This document shows, piece by piece, positions 56,381 to 64,000 of a DNA stretch of 64,000 bases. Origin of the DNA: Deinandra increscens subsp. villosa (lineage: Eukaryota; Streptophyta; Magnoliopsida; Asterales; Asteraceae); contig JBCNJP010000003.1 in the NCBI GenBank assembly GCA_039602395.1, positions 65,648,278 to 65,712,277 of the forward strand. Reading direction: 5' to 3'. Made by a program: the position numbers and the translations under genes. How positions within the stretch are numbered: the first letter of the stretch is position 1; the number at the start of each line of letters is the position of its first letter. Under the pieces are notes generated by a model, which made no database searches, was not told where the DNA came from, and worked only from the letters and a program-made list of their open reading frames with translations.

Positions 56381-56385
<5 letters not shown>
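56205..56385 (+). mobile_element. TA-embedded MITE, copy 1
   Basis: 181 bp. The left end AGGGTTAGGTTCAAATGAG and the right end (reversed) AGGGTGAGGATTATTTGAG form imperfect inverted repeats. It sits inside (TA)n. No coding capacity. Confidence 0.88.
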
Positions 56386-56427
<42 letters not shown>

Positions 56428-56432
<5 letters not shown>

Positions 56433-56604
56433 TAGGTTCAAATGAGAACTTTTTGTTTTGAGAACTTTTGAGAACTAAATCTCAACCACAAATTTCATGG
56501 GGGACCACTACAATTCATGGGAGGGGGGATACATGTAAATAAACTTGTGGCTCAAATTAGTTCTTTTTAGTTCTCAAATCAAATTGGTTCTCAAATGATC
56601 CTCT

Positions 56605-56608
<4 letters not shown>
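56428..56608 (+). mobile_element. TA-embedded MITE, copy 2
   Basis: Same orientation and length (181 bp) as copy 1, very similar throughout, bordered by TA runs on both sides. Confidence 0.9.
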
Positions 56609-56654
<46 letters not shown>

Positions 56655-56659
<5 letters not shown>

Positions 56660-56835
56660 GAGGATCATTTGAGAACCAATTGAGTTTGAGAACTAAAAAG
56701 AACTAATCTTAACCACTAGTTAATATATATGGAAAACCCTCCCATGAATTATAGTGGTCCCCACCTGAAATTAGTGGTTGAGATTTAGTTCTCAAAAGGT
56801 CTCAAAATAAAAAGTTCTCATTTGAACCTAACCCT
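56655..56835 (-). mobile_element. TA-embedded MITE, copy 3 (inverted)
   Basis: 181 bp in opposite orientation, AGGGTGAGGATCATTTGAG to ...GAACCTAACCCT. A short stray end, aatcctcaccct (56845-56856), follows and may be the remnant of a further copy. Confidence 0.9.
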
Positions 56836-56877
56836 ATATTTATATAATCCTCACCCTATATATATATATATATATAT

Positions 56878-57058
56878 AGGGTTAGGTTCAAATGAGAACT
56901 TTTTATTCTGAGAACTTTTGAGAACTAAATCTCAACCACAAATTTCAGGGGGGGACCACTACAATTCATGGGAGGGGGGATACATGTAATAAACTTGTGG
57001 CTCAAATTAGTTCTTTTTAGTTCTCAAATCAAATTAGTTCTCAAATGATCCTCTCCCT
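56878..57058 (+). mobile_element. TA-embedded MITE, copy 4
   Basis: 181 bp, same orientation as copies 1 and 2, between TA runs. Confidence 0.9.
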
Positions 57059-57070
57059 ATATATATATAT

Positions 57071-57250
57071 AGGGACAGGATCATTTGAGAACTAATTTGT
57101 TGAGAGAACTTTTAAGAACCATTTTAAGCCACTAGTTATATTTACATATACCCCCTCCCATGAATTGTAGTGGTCCCCAACTGAAATTAGTGGTGGAGAT
57201 TTAGTTCTCAAAAGTTCTCAAAACAAAAAGTTCTCATTTAAACCTAACCC
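57071..57250 (-). mobile_element. TA-embedded MITE, copy 5 (inverted, diverged)
   Basis: About 180 bp starting AGGGACAGGATCATTTGAG. The most diverged of the set, with the terminal accct shortened to accc. Confidence 0.85.
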
Positions 57251-57256
57251 ATATAT

Positions 57257-57344
<88 letters not shown>
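57251..57344. repeat. Long (TA)n microsatellite
   Basis: About 94 bp of nearly pure TA. Further runs lie at 56386-56427, 56609-56654, 56857-56877, 57526-57571 and 57753-57813, in each case between MITE copies or beside an LTR. Confidence 0.95.
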
Positions 57345-57348
<4 letters not shown>

Positions 57349-57520
57349 AGAGGATCATTTGAGAACCAATTTGGTTTGAGAACTTTTGAGAACCATTCTA
57401 AGCCACTAGTTTATATATATAGAAATCCCCCCCATGAATTTGAATGCTTCCCCCCTGAAAATTAGTGGCTCAGAATGGTTCTCAAAAGTTCTCAAAATAA
57501 AAAGTTCTCATTTGAACCTA

Positions 57521-57525
<5 letters not shown>
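57345..57525 (-). mobile_element. TA-embedded MITE, copy 6 (inverted)
   Basis: 181 bp starting AGGGAGAGGATCATTTGAG, preceded by a roughly 90-bp TA run. Confidence 0.9.
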
Positions 57526-57571
<46 letters not shown>

Positions 57572-57575
<4 letters not shown>

Positions 57576-57747
57576 AGAGGATCATTTGAGAACTAATTGG
57601 GTTTGAGAACTAAAAAGAACTAATCTTAGCCACTAGTTTATATATATGGAAAACCCGCCCATGAATTTGAATGCTCCCCCCTTGAAAATTAGTGGCCCAA
57701 ATTGGTTCTCAAAAGTTCTCAAAAGAAAAAGTTCTCATTTGAACCTA

Positions 57748-57752
<5 letters not shown>
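57572..57752 (-). mobile_element. TA-embedded MITE, copy 7 (inverted)
   Basis: 181 bp, closely similar to copy 6, followed by a TA run that leads directly into the next LTR at 57814. Confidence 0.9.
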
Positions 57753-57813
<61 letters not shown>

Positions 57814-57817
<4 letters not shown>

Positions 57818-60381
57818 ACACCCGAGAATTTCAAGGTTAACTTCCGTTAGACAAACCCGTTAGTTACGTTATAAGTGTTAACTTAGTAACTAATGCATAA
57901 CTAGGCCGAATACGCCCACGACCTTTGGTTGATCACCGAACCCGCCCATATGTGTTATGTGTTCATCATTGATTGTCTTTATGTGCAATGTGATTTAAAT
58001 ACATGACTTATTATTGTAAATAGCATGATTAATTGTAAATACTTGATTATGTGAAAACTTGCCCTTTTTGGTCGCCAGCGAAACTACTGGGCGAAACTAT
58101 AGTGTCGCCCGGTAGCCAGCTAAGACAATCCAATATCACGAGACCAGAGCCAGTTTCGCCTGGCCAGCGAAACTGCCAGCGAAACTAGCCTCTGATATAA
58201 ATAAACTTAATAAACCCTAGTAGCCTCATTTTGCCTAAACCACACAACAAACACACACACACTCTCCTACCTCGAGGTTTCTGGTCAGCTGAGGATCACC
58301 AAGGATTACCAAGATCTCAGCCTTGAAGATCATTCATCCGGATCCTAAGATCAAACCGTGAGTCTCCAAAAACCACCATTCATGTGTTTTCTTTGTATTT
58401 CTCTTAAAAGCATGCCTAAATCTACATGAAATCACTTGATCTCTTAATATGTTGCTTAGGAATGCTAGATCTACCATAAAGTTAGAAACTTTACGTGTAA
58501 AAACAAACCATGATGATGATTTATGCAATTTTGGTCATTTTAGGGTTTAGAAGTGTTTTTAGAGATTTAATGATTAAAATGCATGTTAAACGTGATAAAG
58601 CTGCTTGATTTATGTTGGTAAATGCCTATGGATGCTAAATAATGAATTGCATGTAAGATCAGAAGCTGTTAGGTTGATTTTTAGGCAAATCCGTATGTTT
58701 TTCGCGACCAGCGAAACTGCGTGTTCTCTGGGCGAAACTAAGTAGCGAAATTATGTCTCCTTCCAGCGACACTACCCAGCGAAACTATAGTGTCGCCGGG
58801 TAACCAGACCAGACCAGCTCGAGCGAAACTACCGAGCGAAATACCCGAACGAAAGTTCAAACCAGTTTCCCTGCGAAACTAGGCTAGCGAAACTGCGTCA
58901 GCAGTTCCGGGCGAAACTAGCCTAGCGAAACTGTGTCACCGGGCATTGCCTAGCGAAAGTGCTGCCCGTGCACCTAGCGAAACTGCCTAGCGAAACTGTG
59001 CTAGCGAAACTAAGACCTGACCTAAAAACCAAACTTGTGAAATTTGCTTAAGTGTTATGCCATTGACTTACATGATTATACCATGATGAAACATGCTTGA
59101 TATCTGATTTATATGAACCCTTGTTTATGATCAACCATTGGTGTCGTGTGTCGGTATGTCGAGTCATAGTTGCAACGTGCTGTGTTATGGGCCATAGTGA
59201 CGTTAAGTAAAGATTGGACACGAAACTAATACTTAAGACCTAAACGTGTTCATAGGTCTTCGTTAAACAAACAATATTTGGATTACTTGAAGTGTAGCAG
59301 TGCAACCCAAGGTGAGTGTCACTAACCCGCTTACTGTAAGTCCGTTTGGGCCACACCGAATAACTTAACGAAAAACAATGCTGATAAACTCTAGAGTGCT
59401 AGGCACCTACCAATGAACAAGAGAACTCGGGATGCTTGGCACCCACTTGATGAACTGAAGTGTTTTATGGGAAACACTTGTGAACTATGAACAAACTATT
59501 TTTCTGAAACAAAACTGAAAACGTTTTAATATGGCTAGTGTAGGTTAAAGTCTGAACCACATGATATCACATGTTTTCTAAGGATGCCTTATAACTTAAA
59601 AGTCCTCAACTTAATTGTGCCATTAATTTGTGAAAGCGAGGGGATGTTGGGTAGATCTACTGGAGTTTGACAAACTCCGCCCCGTGGCACGGGGAGTGCA
59701 CGGAGGTACAATATCAGCCTATCTGACCGTGATCCCGAGAGGACACGGGGGAGGCAAAAACCGCGATGACGTAGGTCCGCACCGTACGGGATGGCTCGGC
59801 CCCCACAAAATAAGTCAGCTTTGGTACAAACTTCCTTAGAGCATGGAACAACGGATTAGCTACCCGCGATATCGGTTGAGTCCTTTAACTTTACGGAACT
59901 AGTACATACCCGATGACGTAGGTCACGGACAAACCATTTATAAACTGAGATTTAGTTACGAGCATTGCTTTTCACAAATAAATAACTTGTAAGTATACCT
60001 TGACACGAATTATGATTATGAGACCGGGCCAATGCTTGACAAGCCCACTGTGAACTCACCAACCGTTAGGTTGACACTTGCGTGGTTTAAACTTTTGCAG
60101 ATCGCTAAGGAGTATCCACCGGAGGTTGGCACGGCACGTGAAGACTCTTATTTTTGATTTAACTTAAATTGGGGATTTATAAAACAATGAATTTGTAAGG
60201 CACGTGGTTAGTGCCAGGATAATTATTTTTCCGCTGCGTATGTAATTTAAGACTTTGATTTATAACTTGTGTTTGAACTAACCCTGATTCGTTTAGTATT
60301 TGTAACTATGGTTGTGGATCCTGGTCTAGTCGCGCCCCTTAACGGTATAAACTCCGTTAGTGGTATTTTGGGGGTGTGACA
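57814..60381 (+). repeat. 5' LTR of the second Tekay element
   Basis: Diverged from the LTR at 45012 but collinear. It has gcgaaact arrays both before the TATA-like site (58076-58185) and after it (58703-59012), donor-like accgtgagtc (GT at 58358), aaggtgagtgtcact (59309-59323) and acceptor-like cttttgcag (about 60092-60100). Confidence 0.93.
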
Positions 60382-60384
60382 GAT

Positions 60385-60397
60385 TGGTATCAGAGCC
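60385..60397 (+). other. Primer-binding site (tRNA-Met type), second Tekay
   Basis: tggtatcagagcc, three bases inside the LTR end. Confidence 0.95.
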
Positions 60398-60926
60398 ATA
60401 AGTTGCAGAGAACTGGAATCATTTTTGAAAACGATTTGGAAACTGCAACTTGAAAACCTTGGTTACAAAACGAACAAACAAATTCCCAAAGACAAAATTT
60501 TTACGTGCCAACCTGGGATACTCGCTCTGCTGTGTAAGTAAAGGCTTAATACGTATGTATATATATATATATATAAATATATATGTATAGACCGTGTCTA
60601 AGTAGTCTAACGGAAGACCTTAGGAAATTTTCACACACGAATACGAAATGCGACCGCGAATACGCACACTACTCTGGGGAAAGCGACAACGAAACAACGC
60701 TACACGCTACGTCCTGATTTCTACTACGACGACTACGCCGACGGTGACTTTATGGGAAGCCGACCTTCGACGATAGCACTTACGACGTTCTCCGGCGACG
60801 CCTCGATTTTGCACAAAATTTTCTGGACTAATAGTGGGATAACGGGGACTGGCTAATATACATATTATGGGATATGTATAATGTATAACTGTGACTGAAC
60901 GCTGGCTACTTTAACTGTTCAGCAAG

Positions 60927-61576
60927 ATGTCTGGAAGAGGAAACGGAAGAGGCGGCATAAACATGACGCATGCACAGCTGCAAGCGATGATTAATGAACA
61001 TGTGCAAGCCGCGGTGGCAGCCGTCCAAGCTGCATATGCCGCACAGGGTAACTATTATGCCGGTTAAGGCACAAAGCAATTGTATTATGACCTGTTTAAT
61101 TTTAAAATCCGAACTATTTATGCATCAGGAAACCACCACCACTGCACGTTCAAGTCCTTCATGGACTGTAAGCCGATGACATTTTCCGGCGAAGAAGGAG
61201 CTGTAGGACTCCTCAGGTGGATTGAGAAGTCCGAAAAGGTTTTCTCCATGTGTAACTAACTGCCCAGCTGAAAGCAAGGTGAAGTTTGCTACTGGTACCT
61301 TCGAAGGAGCCGCACTCTCCTGGTGGAACGCTGAAATTCAGATGGTTGGGCTAGATGCGGCTAATAACATGCAGTGGGCAGCATTTAAGGAGCTGATCAT
61401 GGAAGAATACTGTCCACGTGACCAAGTCAAGAAGCTTGAGGGTGAATTCCTGAATTTGAAGATGTCTGGGTCTGAAGTCGAACAGTACACTGCACGATAT
61501 CATGAGTACGAGGTTTTGTGCCCCTCGATGGTTGATGCTGAGTTCAAACGCATTGAGCGTTACCTGGAAGGCCTCG
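60927..61576 (+). pseudogene. Second Tekay gag, 3'-truncated
   Basis: ATG at 60927 opens the same 46-codon frame as the first element (MSGRGNGRGG...), with TAA at 61065 and a matching 66-nt GT..AG segment (61063-61128). Gag then continues (TFEGAALSWWNAEIQ, MEEYCPRDQVKKLEGEF, YTARYHEYEVLCP). A 4-bp TAAC duplication at 61253-61260 shifts the frame. Coding ends at RYLEGL, where an LTR starts at 61577. Zinc knuckles and all of pol are absent. Confidence 0.9.
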
Positions 61577-61741
61577 TGTGACACCCGAGAATTTCAAGGT
61601 TAACTTCCGTTAGACAAACCCGTTAGTTACGTTATAAGTGTTAACTTAGTAACTAATGCATAACTAGGCCGAATACGCCCACGACCTTTGGTTGATCACC
61701 GAACCCGCCCATATGTGTTATGTGTTCATCATTGATTGTCT
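61577..61741 (+). repeat. LTR start of a third Tekay copy, cut by gap
   Basis: 165 bp, identical by eye to 57814-57978, beginning exactly at the LTR terminus TGTGACACCC. It runs into the N gap. Confidence 0.92.
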
Positions 61742-62241
61742 NNNNNNNNNNNNNNNNNNNNNNNNNNNNNNNNNNNNNNNNNNNNNNNNNNNNNNNNNNN
61801 NNNNNNNNNNNNNNNNNNNNNNNNNNNNNNNNNNNNNNNNNNNNNNNNNNNNNNNNNNNNNNNNNNNNNNNNNNNNNNNNNNNNNNNNNNNNNNNNNNNN
61901 NNNNNNNNNNNNNNNNNNNNNNNNNNNNNNNNNNNNNNNNNNNNNNNNNNNNNNNNNNNNNNNNNNNNNNNNNNNNNNNNNNNNNNNNNNNNNNNNNNNN
62001 NNNNNNNNNNNNNNNNNNNNNNNNNNNNNNNNNNNNNNNNNNNNNNNNNNNNNNNNNNNNNNNNNNNNNNNNNNNNNNNNNNNNNNNNNNNNNNNNNNNN
62101 NNNNNNNNNNNNNNNNNNNNNNNNNNNNNNNNNNNNNNNNNNNNNNNNNNNNNNNNNNNNNNNNNNNNNNNNNNNNNNNNNNNNNNNNNNNNNNNNNNNN
62201 NNNNNNNNNNNNNNNNNNNNNNNNNNNNNNNNNNNNNNNNN
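61742..62241. other. Assembly gap, exactly 500 N
   Basis: A round 500-base run of N, the kind of fixed spacer scaffolding programs insert when the true distance is unknown. The bases at 62242 onward do not look like the rest of the LTR. Confidence 0.97.
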
Positions 62242-62796
62242 AATCTGGCTGCAAATAAAGGGAAAATGATAGTACAATCAGGATTTGGTTTTCTAATTTG
62301 GTGCTTAATTGTTAAATATAATTAAAAGTTGAAAACATTTCCGGTTAGTGATGTATTGGTAGGCCCAGCTGACTTAGTAAAGATTAAATATCCCATTGTG
62401 TTTATTTGTTGTATAAATATGTAATTAATCAGTCTGCTAGTAGGTTCCCATTTTAGGAGTTATAGGAATACTGAAACTGATGATTAGGAGGAAAGAGACC
62501 ACTTTAGGCTAGATACTTCTATTTCCTTAGAATAGCCTGGCACGCCAATGCGGTGGCACCCCATTTTTCCATCATGAGCATATTAGGTAATAAATTGGTT
62601 AATATTTTTAGAGTGAAGGGACAAAATACTCATGTACAAACTAAGGATAGTATCCCGTAGTGCGTGCCTCTGATGATGTCCTGGATCTCGCGGGCAAAAT
62701 ACTCACGTGTGATTTTGGGGATAGTATCTCGCAAATAATGCCTCTGATGATGCTCATTGGTAATCTTAGTTAAAATTGACCAATTAAAAAAGAAAA

Positions 62797-62848
<52 letters not shown>

Positions 62849-63295
62849 AAAAAACACAAAAAAATGAAAAAAATAGAAAAAGAAAAAAAAAATAGTAGAT
62901 TAGAGAATAAATGCTCAAAAGTTCACATTCCATCAAATTCCTTCATTCTTTGGACATCTTTGTATCTAACTTAAAAGGGGTGGTGAAAATTAAAAAGTTA
63001 AATCTTTATTAACCTTTACTTGGACTGAATATGATTTGAGATTAGGTTGAACTTGATCTTTCTAGAGTGGGACACATAGGCAAGACTGAACTATATCCGG
63101 TAAATTATAGACACTTTGGGGGTTCAAAGGTCAGTACTTGGGTTTAGTCGGACCGAAATACCGATAATTGCTACCGGGTGTGTGATTAACTATGGAAAAT
63201 AAAAATTGGAAAATTGTGAATTGTTAGAAGTCAATTTCCTGGTTATGATTCCATTGCAGTATTTTTCGAGGACAAAAAAAGAGTCAGTGTGGGGA
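62242..63295. other. Unassigned AT-rich DNA right of the gap
   Basis: Contains an imperfect tandem pair (about 62625-62750: aaaatactca...ggatagtatc...gcctctgatgatg, twice, period roughly 75-80 bp), a TA run (62800-62844) and an A-rich stretch (62845-62892). No gene recognised. Confidence 0.4.
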
Positions 63296-64000
63296 TGTTT
63301 GATGTGTTGCAAACACATCTCATTTTCTGGGTCTTTTATGTATATATTTGAGTATAGTTTGAGTCATTTTTGTTTGCTTTTTATATATTTTATAGTTATT
63401 TGAGTCTTAATGTGGTATTGAGTCATTTTTGTATAATTTAGTGTGAGTTTGAGTCTTTTATTTTTAAAGTGTGTTTATTAGTTCAAATGTGCTCAAAGTT
63501 GTTCAAAATAATTTATTTGTAGGTTGTGATAAGAGTTCAAGGGAACAGTAGAAGATGAAGGGTTAAAGAGTTAATAATAAAAGTTAAAGGACCGATGTTG
63601 CATTAATTAAAGATCAGGGGGCTGAATTGAAAATCTATTAAACTTCTTGCGAATTATAATGTGGATGTGATCTCACGTGAAAAGCAAATGAGAAAAAAAA
63701 AGAAGATTAAAAAGATTTTTAAGAAGGTCACGACAAAATAGAATTAATTGGGCTGGATTTTAATTTCTCATGGAAGGTGTTTGGACTTTAGGACTCTGAC
63801 GGTAACATATAAATTCGAGGGGGAGGCTGACTAAAAAAACCCTACGCAAGAGAAAGAAAAGAAAAGGGCAGAAGCACCTACGGACGAAGATCGGGAGAAA
63901 AGAAATCAAAGCAGGCAGCCTAGCACGTCAATCGGTCAAAATAATTAATTAAGCAGCCTAGCAGGCTCCTGAATTAATTTAAGCTAGTAGGCAGGCTGCT
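63296..64000 (+). mobile_element. Possible LTR start of an unidentified element
   Basis: A purine-rich gagtcagtgtgggga (63281-63295), preceded by ttcgaggac, leads into TGTTTGATGTG. A TATA-like catataaatt follows about 510 bp later (63808-63817) with leader-like sequence after it. This resembles PPT plus LTR of a gypsy element, but the second LTR is outside the window. A gcagcctagca unit recurs at 63915 and 63953. Confidence 0.35.

Larger units (their letters stand above)
57814..61576 (+). mobile_element. Second Tekay element, cut within gag
   Basis: 5' LTR 57814-60381 (2,568 bp, TGTGACACCC...GTGTGACA), exact tRNA-Met primer-binding site at 60385-60397, leader and gag to 61576. There gag stops exactly where another LTR of the same family begins. 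The left end lies in (TA)n, so a target duplication cannot be judged. LTR TATA-like site: atataaataa, 58195-58204. Confidence 0.92.

Noticed and set aside
57646..57840. Open frame with an Ile-Tyr repeat
   Set aside because: Translation of a (TA)n microsatellite between a MITE and an LTR. The same applies at 62630-62857.
61692..62325. Long open frames across the N stretch
   Set aside because: Artefacts of translating 500 undetermined bases.

Overview
This window is a repeat-rich stretch of a plant nuclear genome. Nearly every recognisable coding segment belongs to a retrotransposon: Ty3/gypsy chromovirus (Tekay/Del type), Ty1/copia, or plant L1-type LINE. There are also TRIM, SINE-like, PIF/Harbinger-type and short TIR (MITE) elements. 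There is no operon structure and no rRNA, tRNA gene or CRISPR. The mix of very long (about 2.6 kb) Tekay LTRs, DUF4283-type LINE ORF1 and intron-sized AT-rich spacers suggests a dicot. Asteraceae is my best guess, from general impression only. I find no intact host gene. The only host-gene homology I recognise is a decayed two-exon piece resembling KRR1, a small-subunit processome factor, near 41.5 kb.

Layout. 1-5.2 kb: a Helitron-like 3' end (about 2281), a defective copia gag copy (2.3-3.9 kb) and an opposite-strand LTR remnant (about 5 kb). 5.2-10.6 kb: AT-rich unassigned DNA with a tiny LINE 3' end (6660-6882). 10636-13291: a solo Tekay-like LTR with a 5-bp target duplication. 13.6-24.3 kb: old long-LTR copia-like remnants in both orientations, invaded by a PIF/Harbinger-type element (14223-15034), a SINE-like element (17632-17765) and a 5'-truncated LINE (18301-20646). 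22.5-26.6 kb: a second copy of the defective copia family with PBS and gag. It is interrupted at 26648 by another copia element (LTR, PBS, zinc-knuckle gag; 26.6-29.8 kb). 32128-37875: a full-length but dead LINE with ORF1 and ORF2. 38999-39396: a complete 398-bp TRIM. 41.5 kb: the KRR1-like fragment. 42891-44587: a 5'-truncated LINE with an open frame. 45012-55821: a complete 10.8 kb Tekay element with perfect target duplication and an interrupted pol. 56.2-57.75 kb: seven copies of one roughly 181-bp MITE, all in (TA)n DNA. 57814-61576: a second Tekay copy whose gag is cut exactly at the start of another LTR. A gap of exactly 500 N follows (61742-62241), so what lies to its right may not be physically adjacent.

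The elements form a record of nested insertions. LINE tails recur at five sites, all on the minus strand, each with a direct target duplication. One insertion is only 14 nt long. The SINE-like element ends in the same terminal motif as the LINEs, suggesting it borrows their retrotransposition machinery. Both Tekay copies carry the same in-frame stop early in gag. In both, a conserved 66-nt GT..AG segment would remove the stop while keeping the frame, a candidate gag intron.

I see no novel enzymatic or defence system. The most unusual items are the 14-nt LINE insertion, the LINE/SINE shared tail, the candidate gag introns, the MITE-in-microsatellite cluster and the three-hairpin array at 30 kb.
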